Positions 44,591 through 56,898 of a DNA stretch of 64,000 nt are shown piece by piece. The first letter of the stretch is position 1; every line of letters starts with the position of its first letter. The stretch is taken from NCBI GenBank assembly GCA_031772625.1, contig CM062808.1:472933655-472997654 (forward strand), given 5' to 3'. A model generated the notes under the pieces. The model saw only the letters and a program-made list of their open reading frames with translations, searched no databases and was not told the origin of the DNA. The position numbers and the translations under genes are program-made. The stretch comes from Pinus tabuliformis. Its lineage: Eukaryota > Streptophyta > Pinopsida > Pinales > Pinaceae.

Positions 44591-47500
44591 TATGGGCTAA
44601 TTGTAATGGATGTATATGCAATGTATAGGTCTCCTCCTGCTTGGTAATTTTGAAGGTTGTTAGCTTATATTTTGTAAATAGTGGGAAGGATATTTGGAAA
44701 ATTTGGTCATGTTAGTGAATTGTATAAGACATGCTTCAAATCAGGCGAGGGTTTTAACCTTGTTTATTTAAATAAAGTTATGCAGTTTTTCCTTTTTTTT
44801 TATGACAGAAAACATAAATTCTCTATTTGAATTTCTCACTCAAAAGAAAAGGAGAATAGAGAGTGGGATTTATGAAAATCCTAGTGGGTGCTCAACCAAA
44901 TAGTCTTGTTGATGCATATTTATGGAATAGATCTAGTTAATCGTCAACTTCTTTAACATTTTTGACCACTTTTGAAGTCCCTTAGTTGTGAAACATGTAA
45001 CAATACTAGATAACACTCATATTATTACAATTGCAACCCAATCTTGGAGAACATATTAACAAGAATGAAACAATTATTGATTTTTTTCCTTTTCAAGTTT
45101 TATATTTGATAACTTCTTTTCTGAGATTTATCAATGTTCAAGAATATGGGTATTTGTCATTCTATTGAGTTATAATTTCCAATGTTTCTTTCCTTACATT
45201 ATTCCCTTGATTTACTATGTTTGATTATAGTGAAAATATGATATTTGAAATTAATGTAGCTATAAATTATGGATGCTTCATTTCTTATTTGTAAATAGGA
45301 AGAAAGGGTAGCTAGAATTTTTTATATAAATTCCTTATGCATCATAAGAGTAATGGATAATCATGCTTTCCATGAACAAGAATGAAATTTAAACAAAATA
45401 AGGAAAGACAAGGCATGCTAGATTTGGAGGAAATGTATACTCATTGTTTGTAGGGATTAAGAAATCGATTCAATTCCTACAAAGGTGTGATAGAATAGAA
45501 CCCAAATCTAGGAGGGTATGTATAAAAGCTTCCTCTCAAATCTACCTTTTCATCGTCACAATACTATATAGAAAAAAAATATGAAAACTTCTCTTACCAA
45601 CACTCAAGGTGATGTAGATAAGTTTGGTTATCATTTCCTAAAATTTCTAATGACTAACCATTTTTTGAAAAATATAATATCCACACAAGTACATACAGTT
45701 GGCATCTACACATATGTTATTATTCAATACTACCATGGATGAAACAACAATGACCAACATAAGGGCCACCTTCATTAAACCCTCGCTAAATCATTCACTA
45801 GAGTCCTACTTCAGTCGCTATAAGAAACACATTGTTTGGAGGAATCCTTTCATGATCTTTTGTAAATGTAGGTTATACATGTAAGGGACATGAATAAAGT
45901 GTGACAAACACAATAAATTCAACATAACCTACAATTCCAAAAGATATATGAATTAAGTAACCACTAGAAAAATCAATGATTGCACACTAAAATAGGAAGC
46001 ATCCACCCCATAATTTGAAATATCGCATTTATATGAAAATGTGAGTCAAAGTGGCACAAAATTCATGCATGTGTTGACATCTTGCTTCCATGCTAATAGC
46101 CAACATTTAGGACTAGACTTATGCCTATTGTGAAAATAAACGTGTAGCCTTAGGAAAAAGAGGCTCAATAACTATGTCTCCACTCCTCCATTCTTAAAAT
46201 GGTGGACTATTTTACGGAGAAAAAAAATTGTTTAATGATAAATTTTTAGCCAAGTCCATGATGTTTCTTCCCTAAAGGATGTAATTATATCACCAAATGA
46301 TATTTTATAGGTTCAAGTGAGAAAGCATATTAAAAACGCTTCAAATGCATATAGTGTCATAAATGTAGATTGAACAACCCATTTCTTCTTCACGTTGCTT
46401 CCATGTAGACAATTTCGATATTTTCCTATGTCAAACTAGAACCTTAGTAATGGTAATGGCCATCACCACTTGCAATTGAATTTCTAATGTAAAATAGAAA
46501 TACATACTCTATTACTAACATCCTCAATAATTGGTCCAAAATAAGTTGGAAATCCACAGTGTTAACCAACCAACCAACATAAGGATGCAAAGTTGTTAGA
46601 TACCTAATAAATTTAATGACATAAATGACCAAGAAATAAGAAAGTCTTACCACACCAAAAATAGAAGAAAAACCAACACAAGGATGAACATCAAGATGAT
46701 GAATCTATGTATAATAAAGGTCTAGTACTAGTTTATGTCTTCATAGTAGTAGCTATAAATAGTTCACTTAGTGTACATGTGATCCAACATGATTCATTCT
46801 CTCTCTACAAGATTATGATGTAATCCATTTTTCAAATTTAGAAAAAAACATGTCAAAGACTTTCAATTTGCATACATTCAAAGTGCACATTCTTCAAAGG
46901 AAAAAATGTGAACTAGACCAAATTCACATTGATATATATGAGAATGCCTTGAAAGTATCTCTAAATATGGTAGAACTCAAATTCAAAAAGAATAACTTTA
47001 AAAAAAGTCAACAAACCTTAATTGAGCAAAATAAGGCTAAGTTCAATGCTATGTAAACTAAGAAACAACAATTTAATAAAATATTTACTTTTATACCTCA
47101 ATTACAACTTAGGTTGAATATAAATGGAATCTAAAGGAAAATATAAAAATTCAGAAACATATTCTCATGACAACTAAGAATTGAGAAAAACATATGCGTG
47201 AAATCTATTTTATGCTTAAAATGAGAAGAATCATATGTGCAAAATCTATTTTATACGTAAAATCATTCATTTTTGTTGGGAGACAATGAAAAGTAACATA
47301 ACATCTTTATAAAAGAAATTACGTCAATTACCTTGTAATTTTGAGTGACTATCTATGTTATGAATGCATCCACCTCTAGATGTCCTAAATGCAAATAAAA
47401 GAAAATTAAAGTAATATATGCTATAAAACCAAAGAGAACAAACCATGTGTCTTTCCTCTCTGTTTTTGATAGCTTAGCACTAGACTTATGACTAAGAAGA

Positions 47501-47794
47501 TTATTCTCAAGTTTCACATTGAAATGTATTATGCATTCATGACCTTCTTTATACAAAATTGTCATACCATGGGCTCCATAACTTGAAATACTATTAACAT
47601 TTATGAAGAAGGGCCAACCGTCCATAGAGTGGCTCAACATGTATTCCTAAATGAGCAAGTGGTGGTATTTATTCCTTGTAGAATAAAAAAAGGTATGAAA
47701 TGCTCGTGATCAAAATTTTCATGCCATATGGAAATGCAAGCACTCCTCATAAGTATCACCATAGATTGATTCAATGACGAAAAATTGAAGGCTT
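44591..47794. other. AT-rich spacer with unrecognised short frames
   Basis: No supported gene. Frames at 45,699-45,884 (+), 46,444-46,653 (-), 46,850-47,056 (+) and 47,353-47,640 (-) are open for 60-95 codons, but none shows a domain, motif or codon bias I can recognise. The last one ends with a hydrophobic stretch. Some of this may be very old retroelement DNA. Confidence 0.4.
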
Positions 47795-47864
47795 CTTATC
47801 ATGCTTCTTTCTCATCAAATAATTGTCATCTTATCATGCTTCTTTTTCATCAAATAATCTCCTT
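47795..47864. repeat. 35-bp tandem duplication
   Basis: cttatcatgcttctttctca and its near-identical partner start at 47,795 and 47,830. Confidence 0.75.
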
Positions 47865-47927
47865 TGACAAGAAAAATTTTAAGGGCTAACTTTCACCATT
47901 TGACTAACGTCCATTTTTTCCCAAAAT

Positions 47928-49065
47928 TTTTTTACCAATTCCATTTTTTATTATAAACGATTTGCCTAAATTCTATAAGATATAATTATTTTTCTTCAGA
48001 AACCACTAAATTTTCTTTTAAAAATATATATAATTTTTTTAAATTATTAATCTTACAAAATTATACAAACATTTTATAAATGAGATATTAAAAATGAATT
48101 AAATTAACTAAATTTTTTAAATGAGATATTAAAAATGAATTAAATTAACTAAATTTTTTAAATGTATAGGTAATCATGGATACTTGAAATTTTTTAGCTC
48201 CTTTGATATAATAATAAAAACCATGTTTAAAGTAACCAATGCATTAATATCTAATTCTAATTATTTTGTAGTTTCAATTTTTAAAAAACTATTAACAGTG
48301 TTGGCACACATAGCACCTAAGAATTTTGTAGTTGTATTTGTCATGATTTGTGACTTGGCATACATAGTGTTTTTTTGTTTGTTTGGGGACATAAAATGCT
48401 AAAGAGCTTTCAAGACGATGCCTTGAACCCTTTAAATAACCATCCAACAACACCACTCTTCAAAAATGACAAAATCCCACCAAGGACATTATATCATAAA
48501 CCACGTAATGGTCATTGTCCATTGTCTCATGAATATTAATGAGGGGCCAAAGGTTCCCTAAAAAAAAAGAGGAAAGGGCAAGGATGAGCACTATGTTTAG
48601 CACATTAAAGGGAGTGCATCGAATACCCATGAATGTGGTTTCAGTGCATTTTCTCATTGAGGCAAGGAGATCGACCATTAATCGTGCCAATCCTATCTTT
48701 TTGTGTATACCTAATACACATTATAATATACACTTCAAATAATGTGATGATGTACATTATAGAAAACATTATCATTAGTTTGAGAGATATCCAACTATTG
48801 GGTGGTGATGCACATGAGATTTTGACTTTTTTGGAACATGTTATGCCAATGAGATTTTGATTTTTTGGAACATGATGTATTTCCATGATTAGATTTATGT
48901 AAACTATTTTTTTTAATAGAAATTTTGGTGATTTTTTTTTATATTGAAAAATACATTTAATTATAAATAATTGATTTATAACTTGATACTTATTTTTATA
49001 AAAAAAAGATCAAATGTACGTATTAAAAGGTCATTTACTTGTACTTTTAGTTTGGACAATTATGA
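47928..49065. repeat. 1.1-kb dispersed repeat, copy A
   Basis: It matches 62,915-64,000 closely over its full length (for example tggcacacatagcacctaag, gaggggccaaaggttcccta and cgtattaaaaggtcatttac). Copy A carries a private 41-bp tandem duplication at 48,080-48,161 that is single in copy B. Short open frames on both strands are conserved between the copies (plus 48,539-48,742; minus 48,460-48,690), but there is no recognised domain. Copy A is followed at once, reading on the minus strand toward higher coordinates, by a non-LTR ORF end at 49,091, so it could be the 3' part of that element. Confidence 0.88.
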
Positions 49066-49090
49066 TGATGACAATTAACATATACTAAGA

Positions 49091-49610
49091 CTAATGTGGT
49101 CTATCGGATCTTAAGATAAGAGATGAATTGAGACTATTTAATACTTTACTTCTATGATCAAGAAAAAGAGAAAAAAGTGTTCCTATATCATTATAGTTTT
49201 GTTGGCTTAACAAGTCAAGAAGGTTGGTAGTGTGGCAAATATTTTGGAAATGAGAATGGATGTGAGTAAAAGTCGGACAATCCAAGATAAAGTGTTTTTC
49301 ATGTTTAACCCTCTTAGTATCACAAAGGTGACGGGTTCTTTCATCCCAAGGCATTTTGGGAATAGACCAATGCCCGATTTCACTTCAAAGCTCATGATAA
49401 TTAGTTCTAATCTTCACAATGTTCATTTTCTTCTTAACATTGGTCACAACATAAAAATAATCTTGGTTAGCAAGAATGGAGTTAGTCACCTCCTTATAAT
49501 ACCTTAGCTTCCTTTTCCGCTCCAACTCCTTATCATCCCATGACTTATATAATGCATATGTATAATATGTGCTATGCACTAACCTAAACACCTTTTTTAT
49601 TTTTAACATT
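49091..49610 (-). pseudogene. Non-LTR retrotransposon ORF2 C-terminus (second LINE family)
   Basis: Minus-strand frames overlap: 49,609-49,385, then 49,395-49,207, then 49,354-49,091. They read 'YYKEVTNSILANQDYFYVV', 'NIVKIRTNYHELSFEVKSGI' and 'RHLCDTKRVKHEKHFILDCP'. The Cys...Cys...H-x-x-H...C layout followed by 'FTHIHSHF' matches the region after RT in LINE families that lack RNase H. At least two frameshifts occur. No RT core is present upstream. It may be the same family as the fragment at 13,980-14,431. Confidence 0.6.
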
Positions 49611-50155
49611 CTTCCTCTTAATTAATATACATGTATGTTGTTTAGTGCAATTTCCAAATTTTCTATATTAATCGAAATAATAATAATTAAACTCGAAATA
49701 TCTATATAAAAAGATAATTATCTAAAAAATAATTTTTCTATTAAATAAAATTCATTAAATAAAAAATTAAAATAAATTATTTAAATAATTTAATATTATT
49801 TTTATTAATATATTATTTTCTACTCAAAATATAAATTAATTACTTAACATAATTTAATTCATATGAGATTACATATTCATATTCATCAAATCCCTTAAGA
49901 AAGATGGAAGATAAAAGTCAATTCTAAAGTTTCACTAACCAAATTTCACACCAATGTAATAACAACATTCTATTAGTAAACAATGTAATAACAACATTCT
50001 ATTAGTAAACAAATTATTTTCTAATTGACCCTAACCTAAATACAACTTAATTAAAAATAAAAAACAAATAATTAACACTTATAATATTTATATATATATA
50101 ACTAATACAACTAAATGCATCCAATAATAATAAAGGTTTTTTCAACTATAAGAAT
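49611..50155. other. AT-rich spacer with a 29-bp duplication
   Basis: Two exact 29-bp copies (caatgtaataacaacattct...) lie at 49,952-49,980 and 49,981-50,009. Nothing else is recognised. Confidence 0.6.
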
Positions 50156-50170
50156 ATAAAACGGAAAATT

Positions 50171-50991
50171 GCATGGGCTGTCCTTCCAAAGGTTATCTAT
50201 TGGCAGATATGGCTAGAACGTAACAGAAGAATCTTCAGAAATACAAAGCAGAACCACAAGGCCTTAGAAATCAAGATCAAATGCCACATAAAGGAGTGCT
50301 TGACTGATATAAAAGACGACTCCAATCTCAGCCAACAGGACATCACTTGGGGATCAATTCTAGAACTACAATTTCAACCAGCAGTTAGAAATGCCCCTAC
50401 CATTAAAGACTGGAAAATAAGGAAATTTAAAACTGACTTTCAATACTGGATGAAAATGCAAGCAAGGCACTCTCTTTTCTTTGATGGGGCAGCAAAGGGA
50501 AATCCGGGCAAAGCTGGTGAAGGAGGTGTTATTGTGAATAAGACTGGATGAAAATGCAAGCAAGACACTCTCTTTTTTTTGATGGGGCAGCAAAGGGAAA
50601 TCCGGGCAAAGCTGGTGCAGGAGGTGTTGTTGTAAATCCAATTGGGGAAAAAATCCATTCCTATGCTTGGGGACTTGGATATTCTTCCAGCATTCAAGCG
50701 GAGGCCTTGGCCCTCTTTCAAGGCCTCAAGATCCTCAAAGAATTAAACATAAAAGAAGCTAATGTTATAGGTGACTCCCAGATCATTATAAATGCAATGG
50801 CTTCCAATTCCCCAGCTCTGGATCTTAAACTAGCAAGGCTGATAACTAGAATCAAAGGCTTGGAAAGCACTTTTCAGACCCTGAATTACTTCCATGTGCT
50901 GAGAAATCATAATAAAGAGGCGGACAATGAAGCCAACAAAGTTGCCCTCCTCTCTACAGACGAAGAAGAATCATGGGAACCCATTCCATAA
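50171..50991 (+). pseudogene. LINE C ORF2 C-terminus with RNase H, split by a 98-bp duplication
   Basis: The reading from about 50,171 is 'WAVLPKVIYWQIWLERNRRI' and onward. It enters RNase H at FFDGAAKGNPGKAGEGGV, then meets a stop (50,549-50,551) created by an out-of-frame 98-bp tandem duplication (50,445-50,542 and 50,543-50,640). The second copy restarts RNase H (FFDGAAKGNPGKAGAGGVVV) and continues through IQAEALALFQGLKIL, VIGDSQIIINAM and NKEADNEANKVAL to TAA at 50,991. The RNase H catalytic D, E and D are all visible. Confidence 0.88.
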
Positions 50992-51228
50992 GCTGACTGC
51001 TGCCATGTTTTACTGCTTGCTACTAAATAAATTTGTTTGTATTTTCAAGTGGGGGAAAATCTCCAAAATCGATTCCATGGATTTCTTATCAAGGAAGAAA
51101 TCTTCAAGCTTCCGCTGCATCCTCACTCTTAGCAGTGAGAGGCAACAGGATAAAGAAATCTCCAATGTAATCAGAATTTCGACATTCATGCCAAGATGAA
51201 TATAAACATCCCATAACCGTTTCTGTAG

Positions 51229-51231
<3 letters not shown>

Positions 51232-51278
<47 letters not shown>
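51232..51278. repeat. (AT)n microsatellite, LINE C tail
   Basis: A 47-bp pure AT tract lies between the LINE C 3' UTR and its right target duplication. Confidence 0.9.
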
Positions 51279-51284
<6 letters not shown>

Positions 51285-51294
51285 ACAGAAAATT

Positions 51295-51762
51295 AAAATG
51301 AAATTAATGCAATCCAAAAAGCACTTACCTCATAAAGCTATTTTAAAAATATATATACTCTCCCCGAAAAAAAAAAATTAACATATCCTTAAATTTTATA
51401 TTTGCCTTAATTACTATAAAAATATTTAACCAAAACAAGACAAGACTTTCCTTTCAAAATGTCTATAAAGTAACACAATTTGATTTTAATTTTAACTCTG
51501 ATCTTTTCCCAAAAAAATATTTTATTAAAACCAGACAAGGCTTTCGGTTCAAAATATCCACTGAATGCGTATAAAGTAACACAATTTGATTTTATTTTAT
51601 TTTTTCCTTCATGTATTTTTATTATTTATATTTAAAATAATTTAAATACAATAAAATAAAATAAGTTGAAAAATAATTTTTATTTATTTATTTTATTATT
51701 ATTATTTATCTTTAAAAAATAATGATATATTAATTTAATAATATAAATAAAATAATATAATT

Positions 51763-51803
<41 letters not shown>

Positions 51804-53296
51804 TTAATAATATAACTAAATTAATATAATTAAAATTTATTTTTTCATGAATTATGAATTAATCATTTTGAATGATATGATTTTATTTAATATCGATGAA
51901 TTAACTTATATTTGTAAAGAACAATTAACCACGATTATGTTAGGTTTTGCTACCTTTAAAAAGAGAGAAAAAAATGAAATATTCCTCTTAAAAAAAAGAT
52001 TAAATTGCTATGAAAATAACGTTGATTATGTATTAGACTATGTCGAGATGGCACTTGAAAATTCAACTTTAATAATAATAATATGAAATATTGAGTTTTT
52101 TAAAATATAATTTAGGTTGATATTATGAAATATTGATTTTTCTTAAATATAATTTAGGTTGATATTGTACAATGATAATATGGAATATTAGGTTTCTGGC
52201 TAATACTATTTAGATTAACATTGTGTTGAGAAACGTGAAGACATAACTAAAACATTATTTATTTAATTAAGATATCATTTCTTTAAATATAAAGAAATAG
52301 AGTAATTACTTTTAACTTAGAGACATTTTTTAATGGTAAAAGTTTGCTCTCTAAACACTTTAATTTTTTTTAATGTAAAGTGATTTTCCATAAATAAAAC
52401 TCATGAATCAACTTACAAACACAAATCCCACCATCATTAAATAATTAAATTATCATAAATTGTACCACTTTTAAATAAAAATTAATAAAAATTTTATGGT
52501 TTTTTAATAAAAAATTAAAATATTTAAGCAAAATATTTTTAACCATTCAACCTGTTTTTAAGGCCCTAGTTTAGCTAGGCTTCCAATTTTATGAGAAAAT
52601 CATTGAAATTCTGACAAGATTTTGATAAAATTTGGTAGAATTCTTTGTAAATCCAGGTGACAGCTGTCAAACTTACAGATTTTGGGTTTTTGTTGGTGAA
52701 TCCATTTGCACCATTAAAACACGATTGGTTCTTACTGCTAGATTTTTTGCAAAAAAAATGCAGGATGTTAGCCATATTTGATCCTTGGGCAAATTTGCTG
52801 CCTCTTTAGACAAATCGGTTTTTAAGTGCATTGTTTCACTATTATATATTTTTTATGTAAACAACCTGGTTTTTAAGTAATATTTCACTATTATATGTTT
52901 TATTGGTTGGAATCTAACCAACCAAATTTTGGTCAAATTGTAATTTTCTGTTTTCTAAAATACTTATTTTGATTAGAGAAAAATCTTAAAAATTTAAAAT
53001 TAAAAAAACTTTCCACTTAAACTTGTAATTCTAATAAATTTCTACTAAATTCTAGACAATTTAGACCCAAAATAATTATATATATACTTTAAAAAAATAA
53101 AAATAAATAAATAAACAAATTTCACCCCAAAAAAAATGCCAAAAACTTTAAAACTTCTATCCAGGAAAGTACAGCGTTTTCTTAAGGTGACCATCAAGCG
53201 ATTTATTTGCGTGTACAGCCTGTGCACATTCACGCACTCAACTAAAGAAAAGATGCACACAATCTTCTTCTTCAGGGTTGAGGGTAGGATAGCATC
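51295..53296. other. AT-rich spacer with microsatellite and small duplication
   Basis: A 34-bp (AT)n tract lies at 51,766-51,799, flanked by matching attaatttaataatata blocks. A 42-bp tandem duplication lies at about 52,082-52,165. The 79-codon plus frame at 51,847-52,086 and the minus frames near 52,600 and 53,100 are not recognisable as genes. Confidence 0.5.
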
Positions 53297-53500
53297 GGTA
53301 ATCGAATTTTCAACGCGGTTTTGAAACCCCACACGCTTTCAATTAAAAATAAGGTGCAGGTGGACCCCACACGCATGGCGCCGGTCATAACATTATTTAG
53401 GATTAAAGTGGAGGTAGATGGAAGGTGGACCCACACGCATGGCGTCGGTCATAGCGTTGGTTAGTGGATGCAGATGGACCCCACACGCATTCACATGCTC
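53297..53500. repeat. Segment homologous to the TNL upstream region
   Basis: atcgaattttcaacgcggtt, ttgaaaccccacacgc and ggaccccacacgcat match atcaaatttcaacgcattt, ttgaaaccccacgcgc and ggccccacacgcaa at 22,155-22,231 in the same orientation. A cccacacgcat unit is then repeated three times here (near 53,366, 53,430 and 53,481). No TNL coding sequence is found next to it. Confidence 0.7.
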
Positions 53501-53848
53501 AAGCCCACCTCAATCTTTGTCGCAGGTCTCCATTTGTCTCTTAAAATACCACTCAAAATAAGAGAGATTTGAGCATGAGTATATCATTGGGATTATGTAA
53601 CACTTAATAATAAATTTCGACGTTACCGGGGATGGTTTATTTCCACCATAAATAACTTCCAGATTTGACTCTTTCTTATAACATTTCACTTAAAAACTTA
53701 ATATTTTTGTCGATTAAAGTAATAACATACTTTGTATTCGAGATGTTCAATGTTTATTAGTAGCCACTAAAGCAATTATTCTAATAACGAGTATTGTTGT
53801 GCAATTTATATGAGAAGATTTTTCCCTATATTTTTATTTATTTATTTA

Positions 53849-53896
<48 letters not shown>

Positions 53897-55183
53897 TTAA
53901 AATTAATTTAATATGTATTTATTTTTTTAATAATTTTTTAATAAAAATTAAAGTATTAAATGTTCTTGTTTTATGCAACTTGAGTATGATAGATGCTTAT
54001 GTTTGTGGTTAAGTAATGAATCATTAATTAATTAATTTAGGTGGAATACGTATGAAATTGTTATTAAAATTTTTGAAGATTTTATTTTAAGTTAGGAAAT
54101 TTATCTATTTAGGTGGATACCTATGAAATTGTTATTAAAAATTTTCAAGATTTTATTTTTAGTTAGGAATTTTTTCACCATAGTCACTCTTCAATTGGAT
54201 ATACGCGATGTTCTTGTGTAATAAATGAATGGTCATTACTCGTCAGTTATTGCTAATGCATCATTGTTTCATAAACATGTACATAAAGTTTTAGTTATCT
54301 TTATTATTTGTGTAATAAATGAATGGTCATTACTGGTGAGTTATTGCTAATGTATCACTCTTCCATAAACACGTACATAAAGTTTTAGTTATCTTTATTA
54401 TTTTTGTTGTGAAAGAAATGTTTGTAGAAGAAATCAAGAGTTCAAAATATAATTTTACTTACGGTTTTAATTGTTGTGTGGCAAATCGATAAAGAATCTC
54501 CATAAATGTTAAGGATCGTAAGATTAAGTTATATAATAAGTCTTTGTTGAGTATTTTTTTTTCTTTGAAATTTTTTTCACCTCTACCTTGATTGTAATTT
54601 GGATTAGTTAATCAATATTTTTTTCACCTCTACCTTGAAGGATAAAAAATGACATTTTTCTTATAAAATTGTACTTAGTACAATTTATGCAACAATATAA
54701 AATAAACAAATGCCTATATTTATGGTAAATTTTGCCCAAAATCTAACAAAGATTTTTTGGAATCACAAGTTTGAGTTGTGTAGTCTACAAAATCAAAGTG
54801 TCCCAAACGGTTTTCAAAGTATTGAATCCATTTATACATTCAAAAATACATTTTAAATATTGAAAATCATAACCTTACCAAAAATTATATTGTTTAATCC
54901 CAATGAATAAATTATATTGTTTAATCCCAATGAATAAAAATCAAAACATAGAACCATTAGACTATGCCATAAACAAAACCATAGAATATTCTTTGTCATT
55001 ATTTGTATTTCACTTATTCTTATTAGATATGCCATTAATCTTAATTAATTTTTGTCCTGAAAATGTCTTCTACATACAATCGATTTCCTTTTTAATAAGG
55101 ATTATGTCAAACTTAAAACAAAGTTGGTAAAAATTGGTCTAAAATTATTTTAGGTACTCTCGTAACATATAGAACAACCTAAG
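53501..55183. other. AT-rich spacer with several tandem duplications
   Basis: It contains an (AT)n tract at 53,854-53,892, a ~72-bp duplication at 54,033-54,176, a 94-bp duplication at 54,215-54,402 and a 26-bp duplication at 54,884-54,935. A block at 54,725-54,860 matches 22,345-22,465 (for example ttttttggaatcacaagttt against ttttttgggatcgcaagttt). No gene is recognised. Confidence 0.65.
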
Positions 55184-55186
55184 CGA

Positions 55187-55399
55187 ACACATAATGTCCA
55201 AACTGGTTAACCAATACATAGTTAGTATAAAAAACACATTATTTTGTTTATTTCTTAACTATGGTGAATCGGTAATTCATTGGAGTAAACTTAACACATA
55301 ATGTCCAAACTTGTTAACCAATACATAGTTAGTATAAAAAACACATTATTTTGTTTCTTTTTTAACTATGGTGAATCAGTAATTCATTGGAGTAATATG
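55187..55399. repeat. 107-bp tandem duplication beside the LTR element
   Basis: acacataatgtccaaactgg and acacataatgtccaaacttg start at 55,187 and 55,294. The copies are nearly identical and end at the left LTR boundary. Confidence 0.88.
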
Positions 55400-55629
55400 A
55401 CTTAAAATATCAATATGCACAATATCTGTATCTATTCATTAAAATAAGATTACATATATACAGAGTGTTGTCTCAAGATAGGGAGACTATTTTGGACACA
55501 CAATGTGTTGGTTGAGGAAATCTCTCAACCACACACCAAACTAAGAAATGGATCCTAACTACTAGGAACAGAGTCCTTTACTTAGTGAGAATCACAACTA
55601 GAGACAAGTAGGAATTAGATATTCCAACA
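55400..55629 (-). repeat. 3' LTR (by element polarity) of the non-autonomous element
   Basis: It is nearly identical to 58,050-58,279, differing at about ten positions by eye, and is bordered inside by the polypurine tract (plus strand ctcccccttaa). Confidence 0.92.
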
Positions 55630-56040
55630 CTCCCCCTTAATGAGTACTTATCTCCATATCAATCCGCAAAATCTAATTGTGGTCAAATATACCAAAAAAG
55701 AATACGTTGATGTCCATATAAAGGAGCAACCATCCACTGGAATGCATGGTTACTAACCGGTGCAACCGCCAGTCTTGTAGGATGTCCTTCGCATACATGG
55801 TTCTTCCAACCATTATAACTGCACACCTGTACTTGTACATGTAAATCCCCCTCCATCAGTGTTAACCTGGGTTTTGTCGGATTACCTGTAACCATGCTTT
55901 GGGTTTTAACGGATCACCCTCAACCATGCCACCAAGGGCTCTCAACTAGCACGGCTCAACTCAGCCACCAAGGCTCAACACAGCCACAAAGGCTCTTCAT
56001 GTTAAAATGATACCATGTTAAAATGAGATACCACTAGGGC

Positions 56041-56178
56041 ACTCCAGCCACCATGGGCCACAAACCTGCCGCTAAGGCACTCCAGCCACTCTGGGCCACA
56101 AACCTGCCACTAAGGCACTCCAGCCACTTTGGGCCACAAGCCTACCACTAAGACACTCCAGCCACTCTCGGCCAAGGG
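56041..56178. repeat. 38-bp tandem repeat, four copies, inside the LTR element
   Basis: actccagccac starts at 56,041, 56,079, 56,117 and 56,155, each followed by a tgggccacaa-like block and, between copies, a ctaagg-like block. The constant 38-bp period is not a multiple of three, which argues against a conserved peptide repeat. Confidence 0.9.
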
Positions 56179-56898
56179 TTTTGTCAGTGAACCCTAAACC
56201 ATGTTTACAGGAATCTCTGTCCCACTTCACTGTTACATGTGGTTTCTGGCTTACCACAAACTGACACTGCGAATACAAAGTGGTTTTTAGATCACCACGA
56301 ACTATATGGGGATACACATGCCTTACAAGGCTTACATTTCACACTCCAACTTTGGAGTTACCAGGTACACAGTTTACAAAGACCACTACAAAACACACTA
56401 GACTTGCTTACTTAATAAAATGTGACTCATAAAATAACACGCTAGTGAGTCTATTCCAGAAACTCACACTAACTCACACAAACTTTAACCTAGTTGTCCA
56501 TCATCTTTCAATCTTTGATGCAACTCCTCTAATGCCATCTTCATTGTCATGTCTTCATTATATTTGGTTGCTAAGCATTCCTGCAAATAAATTTGTCTAT
56601 TGTTGGAATGGCCAATTCCAACATAGACATAAACTCGTAATAATAGTTGACCAGACTAAATGTCACAACAACAAAGTGTACCATTCTCTTGACCAGATTT
56701 ACATTAATAACATGACCCATTCAAATTTAAATTCAAAGCTTTGAAGCCTTTCAATAGCTCCAATTCCACCACTCTAAATTTTGATGCTTCTACGAGAATG
56801 CATAAATGTTAGTAAGATTGGAGCCACTGCTGCACTGAGGTGTTTTAATGTGTGACCACTACTGACGTAATGATTAAATCTGTAAAGCTTCTTATCTG

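Larger units (their letters stand above)
50156..51294 (+). mobile_element. LINE C: 5'-truncated L1-type LINE with (AT)n tail
   Basis: The 15-bp flanking repeat ataaaacggaaaatt (50,156-50,170) matches ataaaacagaaaatt (51,280-51,294) with one mismatch. The body encodes the end of ORF2 and RNase H and has a ~240-bp 3' UTR. It ends not in poly(A) but in an AT-dinucleotide tract (51,232-51,278). It is a different subfamily from LINE A and B: the 3' end lacks the ttaatagaattagt block and no ORF3 is evident. Confidence 0.82.

Noticed and set aside
48460-48742. Short conserved frames in both 1.1-kb repeat copies as a protein gene
   Set aside because: Both strands are open over the same stretch, the frames are under 80-95 codons, and overall nucleotide identity between the copies is enough to explain their conservation.
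50366-50721. Overlapping minus-strand frames with repeated peptides opposite LINE C
   Set aside because: They mirror the 98-bp tandem duplication and lie opposite a clear RNase H frame.
51766-51799. AT tracts as possible replication origin or matrix-attachment sites
   Set aside because: Pure AT microsatellites are common in plant spacers; nothing else supports a function.
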